A stretch of DNA of 64,000 nucleotides from Margaritifera margaritifera. Taxonomy: Eukaryota > Mollusca > Bivalvia > Unionida > Margaritiferidae. Location of the stretch: positions 647,501 through 711,500 of the forward strand of contig JAQPZY010001689.1 of NCBI GenBank assembly GCA_029931535.1. Reading direction: 5' to 3'. Numbering within the stretch: position 1 is the first letter of the stretch; each line of letters opens with the position of its first letter. Under the pieces are notes generated by a model. The model saw only the letters and a list, made by a program, of their open reading frames with translations. It searched no databases and had not been told where the DNA came from. A program made the translations under genes and the position numbers. Positions 46,151 to 56,897 of this stretch are shown piece by piece.

Positions 46151-49100
46151 ACATACGATGGCCTCTTGTCACTAAACTTTCACACTACACTGCTATCAAC
46201 TATCACAGATGTACAAGAATTCTAGAACATCATGCAGGAAAGACACAAAAACCACATTGTAACAAAGCGTATCATTCCCACTTGGCTCCTCGTAAATTGT
46301 TGTAATTATGTTAACACTCAAAGAAAAAAGAACAAATTCGAAACTGTTACCCACTTCCCAAAACAAAAATACAAAATAGCGCAGAACAAGAAAATCAAAA
46401 TAAAACGTTCTCGATTTCATGCTGGTTAAAAACAAATATTAGGTATTATATTACAAGTCCGTCCGTTGACTCGAAAAAAACTTTTCATTTGAAAACTTAT
46501 CTTGCCTTGAACTATATTCTCTACCTCCGATAATCGTGATCAAAACTGTCTTACTTCCACTGAAATGAGCAATTTATTGCCATGATTTATTTAAAAATGA
46601 AACGTGTCTTATGCTATTTACCAGAACCGTGTAAAAATAACATAGATCTACCCTAGCGTTACTTTTCTCTTACAAGGATATGCCTATTAAAAAGAACCAA
46701 TCAGCATAGTTCGCCGCATACCTTGGAGGCCACTCAAACTGTTTTCATTTTATTGAGGCATCTGATATATGTATGTGTCTCTTTGTGCCTTTTGTAAGTG
46801 CTTTGCATTCAAATTATTTTAATAGACGGAGTTTGGATAAATAAAACACCTTTGTGATAGTTAGATCCATATATTTAGAAAGTGTATAATATTCAGAATT
46901 ACGCCAAACCGTCACTACAGATATGGAAACTTTCGCTCAGGACTTCCAGATTGCTTTGGAGCAAAAGCCGATATAGTTTCTCTTCTTTGAGTCTTCTCTT
47001 AACTATACTTATATCGTTCAGTTCGCCGTTTGTTAGACTCGCGACTGTGTATTAAACAACATGGAGAATTACGTAACATATGTTGTCATCTTCATTGGAA
47101 TAGTTCAGTCCATTTCTAGAAACAGGTTTCCCGACTCAGAGATGTGCAAGCAGAATGACTCTGAACTGGATATTTTTGTTAGTGTTGTTTGTTTTGTTTG
47201 CTTTAATTTGTTCACCCAACGAATGATTGATTAATCCTTGGACAACCTTGTGATTGACAATCCGACTGATAAATCAACACTGACAGTTTTTAATATGTAA
47301 CACAACAAAAATTAAAATTATGTGACAGCCAACATAAAATGATGTCGTTTATGACAAAATCTCCCAAAGAAGTCGCCCCAAACAAGTTAGACAGTAATAG
47401 TGGTTATTTTCATTCCATTACCGAAACCCTTAATTAATGTTAGACAAAGGTGAAATGGAAATTGATAACTAAAAGAAGAAAAAAATGACACATACTTACA
47501 TAATTTAAAGTTTGTTTGCAGGCAATAGTTGCCAGAAAAGTAGAGTATCTCATTGACATTAGGAACCTGCCATCTCAGGTAATACGATTGTGTAACGTAA
47601 ATGTACATGCAAACAGCGTCAGAACAAAATGGACAATTATTACTCTGTCCTTGTTTGCCTCATGAATGCATATATTCTAATTTTATACCGTATATGCCTA
47701 CTTTCTTCTTAAAATCACATTTCCACAAAACCCCACGCAACTGGAGTAAAAACGGCTCCTTGACGATTCCCATGGTAATCTTTACAACCAGCACAATCCA
47801 TTTCCAGTGCACCTCGTGTTTTATGCCCAGATATGTCCGAATGTTCTACTATGTCCTCACTTAGTCATCCATTCCATTATGTCCGCAACTGTTTTGTCCG
47901 ATATGTTCGCGCGTTCCTTTATGTCCTCAACTGTTGGTTCCCATATGTCCTCGCATTCCGTTGTATCCGCAACTTATCGTTCCAATATGTATGTGTCGTT
48001 CCGTTATGTCTGCAATTTATCAAACTGAAGTTAAACGTTTTTATACCGTTGGCTTCTTTATAATAAAGGCAGAACATACTATATTCTTTCTCCCCCAAGC
48101 CATTAGTGTATAAGTGTGTGTGTCGTTCTGTAAGGGCAAGTGTTAGACATCATACCGATATAGAAATTGGTTTGTAATAGTGAACGTTGGTTTGCAAAAA
48201 CAAGTGTTTGTAAAGATTAGTGTTAGTCATCATACCATAACATATTCTTTGTCCACTAGACATTAGATTGTAAGGGTGGGTGTTGCTTTGTAAGAGTTCG
48301 TCTGTAAGAGTCAGTGATTGTCTGTCATTAGGTGCGTGTTGGTCCGTCTAAACAGATGTTTGTCTGCAAGGATGGATGGATATCCGTCCATTCACGTATT
48401 TGTCTGTCTATACAGGTGTTTACCTACTCAGTTTCAATACATATCCATTGAGTCTGCATTGAAGCTTTGGTAAGAAATAAATAGTTTGATTTTTGCCTAC
48501 ATAACTTGGAAAATTATTTGAATGGTGTCTCAGTATATGAAGATACAAATGTAGCATAACAGATTAAATGTCATTTGAGTTGGTTTTATTTACAAAATAT
48601 ACCATCATTTATACTATTATCGTCATTCAGCATTTTCGAGGACGTACCAGTGCAAGTGTATTGTAAACCAATATTAAGTATTTCCGGGGACGGTTACCTG
48701 CTTCAACCATATTCCTGAAGATGAAGAGACAGCGTCCAGTCTATATGCCTTCAAATATAACACCAGATCGTTTTCAAGAATTGAACTTCATATTTTACAG
48801 GATTCATAAAGTCACAAAGCTTGAAAAGTTTTTACACGCTGCATGAATGGGATCACTGCATACCATCAGATATAGTGTTTCGTTGCAAACCCAAGTGCGC
48901 TTGGCTGAAACTTAGAAAAACAGAGATATTTGGGGAAATGGGAAAAACTGTATGGGTATGTACTGCAGAATACATGCAGCTCAAAGCAGGCGTGGATGTA
49001 AAATCTTGCCGTGGTGGAAATGTCGTGTTGATGTTACTGCTGATCATCGGATTTGACCGCAATGAGGACGTAATTACATGTAGCAGAAACTAAAACGAAA

Positions 49101-49290
49101 AGAGAAAAAAGCAAAGGAAACAGTTTAGCGGGGTTATTTTGTAACCAAAGATCACACAAATCTCAGTCTAGAAATTTGTGTTTGAGTAGCAATAAACTTT
49201 TAAAGTAATCACAACATTATGTCGACTGTCACACGTTGGAATGAATTGCCACGCTGAGTGCTAATAGCCTAAAGTAACTATAATGATCCG
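46151..49290. other. spacer with short degenerate repeats, no gene seen
   Basis: Around 47830-48015 short units with ATGTCC...TTCC recur every 25-30 bp. Around 48100-48430 GTAAG...TGTT and TGTCTGT motifs recur. The frame 48821-49093 lies at the edge of the Polinton block but was not recognised. The short frame at 49219-49255 may belong to the element. Confidence 0.4.
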
Positions 49291-49785
49291 ATGGATGAAC
49301 AAATAGAGATTACTGCTCATAAGCCAGTTCCAGCTTTTACACATGCTGTGCGATTTGTTGAACAGGCTCATAGGTAGCCTAGACGGCGGTTTGAGCCACC
49401 TGTTTCAACACATCGGCCTATTTCGACACAAAGCAGTAATGTCGAAAGACCTATTCCACGGGATAACCTTGATGATTTAATAGACGAACTGCTTAATGAG
49501 CAGCAAGTACATGCAAATCAAGCTTATCAGAGTAACGGCAATGTCACAAATAAACGCAGCAAATTACCAGTCTTTGTAAAGCTAGGTACTAATATGGCTA
49601 TTGTAAAAGACTGTCGCGCCAATGTGCCAGAAAAGCACAGGCTTGAATCGGACGCATCTGTGCTTCTTAATGCTATGACGCCGAGGATACAAGCTTCTAT
49701 TGAGAAAGAACTGGATGGTCTGAAGATTAGCCTGGTTTGTAAAAGCTGTATCAGGCCTGCAAAACGTTTACGACGAGAAAGCTGA
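49291..49785 (+). pseudogene. unidentified element protein, one in-frame stop
   Basis: From ATG 49291 the frame runs 164 codons to 49785 with a single TAG at 49375-49377. The product is hydrophilic and Asn/Gln/Arg-rich, with an acidic helix-like part (DNLDDLIDELLNEQQVHA) and a basic end (RPAKRLRRES). It directly precedes the polymerase gene. A nuclear-localisation-like basic end would suit an element protein, but I do not recognise the family. Confidence 0.45.
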
Positions 49786-49864
49786 GCAGTTAGCAGACGC
49801 CATTACAGTAACAGCCTCTTTCCAGAATGCTGCCGCCATACTGCGCATTGGAGAGATCTAACAG

Positions 49865-51510
49865 TTGGTTGCACATGCGAATGCCACCATACTAAGGCAC
49901 ATTGAAAAATACATGCGCGAGGAGTCCGGATGGGTATTTGCTCGTTGTCAAGTGCCTGACATACATGTGTCGCAGTACCGAAGCTACATTCCAACACCAT
50001 GGTCCGTTATTAATGCGAGGAACAAGGACAATCGCTGCTTTGAGTGGTCGTCTTGTCAGTGCTTTATCCGGCAGATGATAAAAACGTTAGTCATCCACGT
50101 AAGTACCGGCAATATCCGGCAAACACGACTTTGTTAGCATCGACTTTTCCGTAAATATTAGTAACATTAACAAGTTTGAGCTCTGCGACCCGGAAATCGC
50201 AATTAGAGTCTTTGGCTGCGAAAATGGTCTATACTCTCTGCGCTTAAGTGAGTCACAAAACACAAGGCATCGTTCGATACTTGTGAAACGCACAGCACAA
50301 GTGCATCTGGAACTGCGTCAAGTCGCTATGTCTGGATTAAACACCTAGCAACCTGGTGAGGCATCACAACAAACACAATCTTCAGCCAGACCAGCTTATT
50401 GGAATCCCACACGAAAGATTGCCTTGGCATAGACACAATGCCCCAGTGTGTGTTATTACCATAGCCAGAAAAGAACATTATAGTCTTTCAGAACCAACAC
50501 CGCCAGATGCTTGTCCCGTATGCCATGCAGATTTCGAGGCACTGAAGGTGTCAGTGGAAGGCCTTGCCGGCAATCCATAAGAAAGCAGCACACAAACAAT
50601 CGCTGACCAGGTCCCATGTATCTTTTGCTACATAGTTGTTCGCAGCGACGGCGTTTCAAAAGAGCCTGTGTTATACCGCGGCAAGGATGTTGTTGACACT
50701 TTCGTCCAGTGCTTTGAGAGTGAGCAGGAGGAAATTCAAGAGGTGCTTTGTTATCCAGCTGAGACTTTAATTGATGGAGAAGACCGCAACTCCATTCAGA
50801 AAGCCATATACTGCCACACCAGCGGAAATTTACTCGCTCATGGAGTGAAGGATAAGGTGCGAGACATCTTCCATATTATCAGCAAGTACAGTGGAACCGC
50901 CCACAAAGCATATAACCTCAAACTGCGGGTCTATCCAGAAATAATAAAGGTGCCAGTTGTGTTCCATAATCTGCGCGGCTACGAAGAGTGTCCTATCATG
51001 GAGGCTATCGAAATAGTCTCGTATGAAAACACAAACAAGATGGAGAAATACAGGGCGTTCTCACTAAGGCATTTACAGGTTATTGACAGTCTCTAGTTTA
51101 TAAACCTCAGCCTGGAAAAGTTTTCAGTCAAGCTGCCAAAGGAGGAAATTCAGCAGCACAGGAATGCACACATTGGAGCAGAATATTAATTTTCTCACAA
51201 ACTAACGTATTTATTCATACGAATACATGAAGAGCTGGGAACGCTTCGAAGAAACATTTGCCGCTCATAAAGGCATTCTATTGCCAACTCAGCCGTACCG
51301 GCATATCGGAAAATAACTATGAGCATGCGCAAAGCTTGTGGAAGACATTTGGCTATCAAAATATGGGAAGCTATCATGACCTCTACCTCAGGACCGACGA
51401 GCTTTTGTTGGCAGATGTTTTCAAAGCATTCCGCGATACATCGATCAATAACTACGACTCTGACCCAGCCCATTAGTAGTTATCTGACAATGTTTACACA
51501 CTAATGGCGA
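49865..51510 (+). pseudogene. DNA polymerase B of Polinton type, exonuclease part only, decayed
   Basis: Polymerase B copies the element by protein priming. Seen here in changing frames: an N-terminal part with IHVSQYRSYIPTPWSVINAR and INARNKDNRCFEW; the first exonuclease motif ADFEAL, with D at 50530 and E at 50536; a region ending in SGTAHKAYNLKLRVYPEI, where the usual zinc-like Cys/His residues before it are partly lost; VVFHNLRGYEE at about 50957-50989, where the second exonuclease motif has Glu where Asp is usual; and LTRTGI-like plus YHDLYLRTDELLLADVF (51371-51421), the third. After NYDSDPAH the polymerase domain should follow but does not. Instead, within about 50 bp, an unrelated minus-strand domain begins. 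Several stops and frameshifts are present. The gene is dead and truncated. Confidence 0.75.
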
Positions 51511-51524
51511 CACCAGCTTGGCTT

Positions 51525-51860
51525 TTATTCCCCCTTTATGAGCCAGCCATCGAGGCATTTGCCGACTTCGGGGTCCTGGATTGCCTTTAGATTTTGGATC
51601 AGGTCTAAGTCGGCCTTATGCCGGTCGCGGATGTCGTTGCTGTGAGAGTACCCCAGGTCATATCGGTAGCATGCGGAATCTACACGGTTTATTAGGGCCT
51701 CATCAGGCTTGAGTCGGCCGTCGGCGTCTATCCGAATGTCAAGCGTTGTACGCGGTCTGCAGTAGTTATGGCGCGGTAGATCCTTCTCCCCAGGATACTT
51801 TTTGGACCCGCATACCGGGTAAGTTCCTTGGAGCGCGTGCTTTGTATAGGCAAGCCGCAC
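51525..51860 (-). pseudogene. phospholipase-A2-like domain of a virion protein, inactive-looking
   Basis: An open frame of 111 codons on the minus strand, opposite to its neighbours. It contains NYCRPRTTLDIRIDADGRL and, after it, NRVDSACYRYDLGYSHS followed by DRHKADLDLI. The layout (calcium-loop region, then an Asp/His-type helix, then an R/K-H-x-A-D helix) is that of parvovirus-type PLA2 domains, which also occur in Polinton and adintovirus structural proteins, where they help pass membranes. The residue before the helix Asp is Tyr where the catalytic His is expected, and the calcium-loop glycines are changed to Arg, so it should be inactive. The missing N- and C-terminal parts were not found. 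Confidence 0.6.
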
Positions 51861-51959
51861 CTCTTATCGTACACAGTCTCTTTCTGTCACATGCAGCGCA
51901 GATAATATGCTAGCATTTTGAAAGGACGCAGAGACTCTTTAATAGCATGCACAAACATA

Positions 51960-52655
51960 TGGACTTCATTGACTTTTCAGCCACAAATAAACCAAAAACG
52001 GAAGCGTCACCATTCGGCCCTGACGCCCGACCGCATTCGGGCACTGCTTATTGACCCTTCTGGCTGTGGATAGACTCAGCTGCTGCTGAATCTCCTCACG
52101 AGATAGATGAAGTGGAACAAGCTCTACATAGTAGCGCTCAGCGTGGACGAACATAAATGCTACGACATCCTGCGGCAAATCGAATAGTTCACGATGCTGG
52201 CAGAGGCCACAGGCGAACAACCGAGCGACGAAACGCTTGTAGCCATTGAGACGCCGTGAAGTGTATCTCCAAGGTCGAAGAGGCCCTGGGCCCTGATGTC
52301 CTAGAACGAGGTTAAGACAACATCATTGTCTATGACGATGTGATGCTTTGTGGGCAAAAGAAAACTACGTGTATCTTTAGCCGCGAGCTGCACAAGAATG
52401 CCGACTTGTTGTACATGATGCTATGCCCATATATCAAAGGTAATTCGCGACAATCACATATGTTGGTCCTATTCTGCCAGACTAACGTTCGTGGCCTGCT
52501 GAATGTTCACACCACATTGTGAGCCGCCCACACAGACAGGCACGAGTTTCGTCGCTTCTTTGACGTCCATGCCACACAGTTTCGTCACCTGAAGAGTACA
52601 GACCCAGCAAAGTTTTGGACTGGCCTTGATAAGATGTGCTTTGTGTCAAATTGAA
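51960..52655 (+). pseudogene. packaging ATPase (FtsK/HerA type), decayed
   Basis: The genome-packaging motor of Polintons. One frame carries a Walker A region at 52053-52076, read as D-P-S-G-C-G-stop-T, with the lysine place taken by TAG (52071-52073), then QLLLNLLTR. A second frame carries DNIIVYDDVMLCGQKK, a Walker B strand with the two acidic residues at 52334-52339. It then has LLYMMLCPYIKGNSRQSHML and FCQTNVRGL, the expected sensor region. A last piece (HEFRRFFDVHATQFRHL) ends at a TGA near 52653. Between the Walker motifs there are at least three stops and a frameshift. The assignment is based on the Walker pair, spacing and neighbours. Confidence 0.6.
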
Positions 52656-52663
52656 GTCTAACA

Positions 52664-52879
52664 ATGTCTTGCAAATGCTTTGAAAGACTATGCCATTTAC
52701 CAATATGTCAAGCGCGAAAGACAATGTACGAAATACTGGAGATGTATTTGATCCGCCACAACGAGCTGCGCGATATGCTAAACGCCTGTCAGTTTTTCAC
52801 CTCTCGTAAAACCAGACAAGGCCACTGCCCGCACCGCAAAAGGCTGCCAAGGAGACTCGCGAGAAGGTCAGAGACATAA
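52664..52879 (+). other. small unidentified frame in the Polinton block
   Basis: 71 codons, with the Cys/His-containing start CKCFERLCHLPIC and a very basic end. It follows the ATPase relic closely. No family recognised; it may be a frame-shifted shadow of another small protein. Confidence 0.25.
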
Positions 52880-53012
52880 AGCTAGCCCCCCAAGACAGCG
52901 GGGCTGAAAACGCATAGAAGTTTTGACTCGCACTAGTGTACTAGTTCAATGGACACCTGCGAAAACAACACAAAAGCAAGAATACTAAGCAGCTAGGTGA
53001 GAAAGTCTCGGT

Positions 53013-53790
53013 TTGAATAGTGGTCATTCAAGAGTATACCGCGCCCGGACCATACAGATAGTGTCAGCGATCTCAAAAAGGTCTTTTCGACGCCAAGTGA
53101 GGCCCCCAAAGGGCGCGACCTCGAGGTTGTGTTGGCATTTCTCCGAGTCTACTACAGCTGGCCATAGATCCGATCCTGACCTTTTGGAGCCCTTCCATCC
53201 AACAATACCTTTGTGTTTTCCTCTGAAAGTGGCACAACATGGGATAACCTTAAACCTGACAAATAGACGCCATTAACCCGAAATTTAGCGGCACCAAAAT
53301 TAGAATTGATGCCTATGAGCCAACCTTTTCCGAAGCGATACAAGTCAGTTCCGCCGCCTACCGCGTCGAAATCACAAACACAAGCCTGCTCAAGCTGTTG
53401 GGATGGTCCACCACGCACGGTTGACCCCGCGAACACCATTCTCGGCCAGGGTTACAACGTCGTATCCGGCACCGTGCAGATCACCACCACGATCTCTGTA
53501 TATCTTACATGCGATGCAGTGGGCGGCTCCTACGTAGACTCGAGCACCAGCGATAAGCTAGTCCTAGCAACGTACTCTATAGCTTCACCCCAGACGAGAG
53601 TCCCGGTCGGCTCCTTTCAGTCACACCACCCTTGCCCGTCTATTTGCCTCGTAAAGTCCCCGCATCATTAAACTACGCTTGACGCTGACCGACCAGGATG
53701 GCAACCTGCTCGACCTCCGCTACGAGATGCTCAGCGTTGGCCGAGACCGTCCTCCGCTTTAAGTATATTAAAGGGTAAAATGCCTCACTT
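53013..53790 (+). pseudogene. structural (capsid-like) protein relic
   Basis: The longest piece is 53306-53671. It contains NTILGQGYNVVSGTVQITTT and VYLTCDAVGGSYVDSSTSDK, a beta-rich pattern. After a frameshift near 53620 the reading goes on with SPRIIKLRLTLTDQDGNLLD and LRYEMLSV. Such beta-rich proteins that end in a 'L-x-D-x-x-G-x-x-x-D' strand pair are found among the minor structural proteins of Polinton-like elements as I recall them. The order next to the ATPase and before the larger capsid-like frame supports this. Frameshifts make it dead. Fine assignment is uncertain. Confidence 0.4.
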
Positions 53791-54261
53791 ATCTTTTCAG
53801 CTTGCTGTTGTCGTCCGCATCGGGAACCGCAGCTAGTACACACCACAATGAGAGACACACAACTCATTATACGAATACGAGTCGGCGGGTGATATTATAC
53901 AAACCCTAGCCAGGGCAGCGCCCTAGACCACCACACACTGGCCAGATCCACCGCTCCAACTGATAAGGCTGTCGCCTTACGTGCCATCGAGACTATCAAT
54001 CCGGCCGTTGTACGCCAGGCAAAGGAAGTGCTTGCACCGGAGGCAAAAAGGACGTGAAAGTGGGACGTGATCGCCTCAACAAGTTAGCACTGCCCTTGAC
54101 TATACCGCCCGAACAACGCGCTGCTGTAAACGAGATGGCCCACAATAAAGTTGCCTATTTGGTTCAGCCTGTCGCTGCATACTTGGCCATGGTCGCAGGC
54201 CTTCGGATGTCGCCATATTAGAAGATAGTCGCACGAGTGCAAAGGCTACCTATCTTTTGCA

Positions 54262-54789
54262 ATGGCAGCCTTCCAAAACGTACAAGACCCCGCCCTCGAT
54301 ATGGGGGCCGCTGTGCTCGGCGACCGCAGCATCTGCGACCTGCGGTACTACTCGTACAAAGCCCACGATACCAATCAAAAGGGTCGTATTGAGCTGCAGG
54401 CACAGTACACTTCATGTTACTTTCTTCCTGATGAAACCTTTATCGAGGTGGTCGGCAAACTTGCAAAGACAAACAGAACAGTCTACAACGCCGCGCACAA
54501 GGTGGCATTTGTCAACAATGTTGCAATGGCGCTGTTCTACAGTGTCCGCTATCTCATTGATAACAAAGATGTTGAATCCTGCCTGGATAACGTCGATGTT
54601 GCTACGACTATCCTCGGCCTTTCTCGCTACAGAGACGACTACGCCCACAGCGCTGGCACATCGATAATGCTCACGAAGGACACGTCAGACCACGCAAACG
54701 ATGCACAGTTTACCACGGAAAATTCCTCCAGCAGCATTGCAGCTGACGGCGTCAATGCAGTGACTGGCAACACGCTGGTGTTGCCTTGA
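54262..54789 (+). pseudogene. capsid-like (possible major capsid) protein, N-terminal part
   Basis: 175 codons from ATG 54262, the longest intact frame of the block. It has beta-rich pieces SCYFLPDETFIEVVGKL and VAFVNNVAMALFYSVRYLID. NKDVESCLDNVDVATTILGL and KDTSDHANDAQF follow. The pattern (a hydrophobic 'VNN...LF' strand, then 'VES', 'TTxLGL' and 'KDT') resembles jelly-roll capsid proteins of animal Polinton-type elements. The frame ends at TGA 54787. Likely C-terminal pieces follow to about 55020 in other frames (such as AFTAIFASTFAAGDTI), so the gene is cut. Whether it is the major or a minor capsid protein is not settled from sequence alone. Confidence 0.5.
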
Positions 54790-55656
54790 GGGTCTTAAAG
54801 ACCAGCGATACCTTCAATCCGTGTACAAGGGGTCGTACGGGTACATAACGACATCAGCAATCAGTCACTTGATATCGTCTCATAAGCAAGCTTTACAGCT
54901 ATCTTTGCGTCTACGTTTGCCGCTGGAGACACCATCCGGTGTGAGGGCCTCAACGTGAACGCACAAGCGTCGGGATTTTTCAGCCACTCTGACCATCTTT
55001 ACCTTTCCCAATTAGAACTCGCGCACTACTTAGTTTAAAGACGAAGAAACAAAGCCATGAGGGAGCGAACAAACATAGACAAGCAACACGAATAATTGGT
55101 GCCGCCTGCCAATCTTGAGATTGACGAGAAAGACGGAGTATTGGTGTAGCTCGCACAAAATGTGCATGACATCGACAAAGAATACAAACCACTGGTGCGA
55201 GAGTATTTGCGCCTCCTTCGGTCTGACACGTACCGATTAAGATTGGGGTGAAAGGAGGATGCAAAACAGATGGGCATCGAACATTGGGGCAACCCATAGC
55301 ACCCTACAATGACGGCGTGGTATTTGGCAAAACGTTCTTTCCCATAACCTTTCCGTTGGGGTATGTAGGGCCCTCTATCACTTGTCTGACCAGAAACAAA
55401 AGTAGAGTTATATTTGAAACAGACGCGCTCTGCCGCACTACAGTTATCGGCCAGAAAAACAAACAGTTGCTGCAACTACGGACGGAAGACATGGTATCTG
55501 TGATTCTTGGCGAGCGTGTTAGCGGGAGTATTTTCATATCTAGTGATAGTAAGCAAACTGATACAGTGAGAGGTTCGTGTCCGCAGGGAAGCTAACCCCA
55601 CTCTCTCCAGATCAATTGAACGTTGAAATCCAAGACCCAAAAGATTTTACCTGAAA
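54790..55656 (+). other. decayed element DNA between capsid-like and hydrophobic frames
   Basis: Fragments in several frames. The plus frame 55248-55595 (115 codons) contains FGKTFFPITFPLGYVGPSIT and a Lys/Arg-rich middle and was not recognised. On the minus strand 55035-55475 also reads open but looks like a shadow. Confidence 0.3.
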
Positions 55657-56340
55657 ATGATCAGCGAGACTGAAACCTCCCTACAAGCAGAGGCTGAACA
55701 GCAGTGCGCTCTATACAAAAAGTACAAGGCAGTAAACGCAGTGAATGATGATGACACCACACTGACTGTAGTGTCACTGGGCATCGGTGTGGCGGAGATT
55801 GGAATACTGTCAAGAATCACTGCTGTTCCCATTACGATTGCCCGTGAGATCACAGCTTTCAGCTGTGGTCTGATTTCTGTACCTAGGGATTTTATCAGCC
55901 GGCGACTATGCATGAAATCTGCGTCTTGACAGAAACAAAGCTCAACACAATGGCAGAACACATACCTAAGTCGCTATGCGACGACTCCATCTCCGGAAAA
56001 AAGTTCAAGTTTATCAAATCGACGAATCCACAACCATGAAAAATGAAAAACGCTCTGCATCGCACATGGGATGCACTTCAGTTGTAATCAACGAAGTGGC
56101 AAAAACGAGCTAACAGTTCGCGGAAGAGCCGAAGCCTGCGGGAAGCTCGTGAAACGTCTCATTGGGAATTTATCATAAGCTGAGCTTTCTTACTCGAGGC
56201 CTATTCCCAGCGCACCTCCAGCATACGATGCGGTTTTTCAATAAAAAGACCTTGCAGCTGACGCTGCCTTAACATCGAGCCCCTCGAGCAAACAAAAACT
56301 GTCGAAACGACAATCGAAAAAGTTGTGTTGTGTAAACACA
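55657..56340 (+). pseudogene. hydrophobic element protein of unknown function, decayed
   Basis: The frame 55657-55929 begins with a charged helix (SETETSLQAEAEQQCALYKK). A long hydrophobic stretch follows (TLTVVSLGIGVAEIGILSRI and PITIAREITAFSCGLISV), probably one or two membrane helices. After a stop at 55927 the sequence goes on with KLNTMAEHIPKSLCDDSISG and basic helical pieces, then decays by about 56340. I have an impression of similar predicted proteins in mollusc and cnidarian genomes near Polinton genes, but no named family. Confidence 0.4.
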
Positions 56341-56761
56341 CTAAGCAGCCTATATTTGCGTTTTCGCTACTTGTGTTTTAGTGAATTTAAAAGAACAGTA
56401 GCAGCCTCACGTGTCATCGTCCTCATCCGATATGTCCTGCAAATCCGCGGAAGAAAGACCTGAACTACCAATGCCACTGTTAGCACCGCGGGACTGCTTT
56501 GCTGCGTAAATTTAAAACCTAACCACCAGCAAGCTGCCACAGTCAGTCACCAAAAGCACAAAGACATCATCGACCATCGACCGGCTACTCTCTGGCCCCC
56601 AACCGGCTGACCGCTGACCGTCCAACCAGCTCGCACCCAGGCCAACCGTGGTGCCCAACCGGCTCTCACCCAGGCTCACCGGGATGTAAGCAAAATGACA
56701 CTTCTACTACTACTCACTTTAAAGGTTATATCGTACCGAGGAAAGTAGAGTAAAGCTGATT
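56341..56761. other. spacer with GC-richer simple repeats
   Basis: At about 56580-56690 the motif ACCGGCT recurs five or six times with CACCCAGGC between copies. No gene seen. Confidence 0.45.
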
Positions 56762-56824
56762 AGAAGGTGGGAATCGAACCCACAACATTCTGGTCACGAG
56801 TCCACGCTGAACTACCAGGGCTTA
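56762..56824 (-). mobile_element. tRNA-like sequence, probably SINE head
   Basis: On the minus strand GTGGGTTCGATTCCCAC forms a perfect 5-bp T stem with a canonical B box, and TGGTAGTTCAGCGTGG about 40 nt upstream resembles an A box. The 5' and 3' ends do not pair into an acceptor stem, so it is not a working tRNA gene. Confidence 0.5.
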
Positions 56825-56842
56825 TCTATACATATGTAAACT

Positions 56843-56847
<5 letters not shown>

Positions 56848-56896
<49 letters not shown>
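56848..56896. repeat. dinucleotide microsatellite (GT)n
   Basis: About 24 copies. Confidence 0.97.

Positions 56897-56897
<1 letters not shown>

Larger units (their letters stand above)
49291..56340 (+). mobile_element. decayed Polinton/Maverick (adintovirus-like) element
   Basis: A block visibly richer in G and C than its surroundings. In order it has an unidentified frame, protein-primed-type DNA polymerase B, a phospholipase-A2-like domain (minus strand), an FtsK/HerA-type packaging ATPase, two capsid-like frames and a hydrophobic protein. This gene set is that of Polintons and adintoviruses, animal elements with both transposon and virus traits. All long genes carry stops or frameshifts. 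No integrase or protease was found in it, and I could not define terminal inverted repeats, so the borders are those of recognisable content only. Confidence 0.75.

Noticed and set aside
51525..51860. Secreted venom-type phospholipase A2
   Set aside because: There is no signal peptide and no disulfide-rich pattern. The layout and neighbours fit virion-type PLA2 domains.
54412..54648. Minus-strand frame opposite the capsid-like gene
   Set aside because: It is a shadow of the plus-strand frame 54262-54789, which has the coherent protein pattern. The same holds for minus frames at 53152-53439, 55304-55537 and 55647-55961.
49291..56340. Bacterial or phage contamination because of the different base composition
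   Set aside because: Gene content is that of animal Polinton/adintovirus elements, all genes are decayed, and the flanks blend into host-type repeats.
56762..56824. Functional tRNA gene
   Set aside because: The T arm and B box are good, but no acceptor stem pairs and the D arm is poor. It is better explained as a SINE head.
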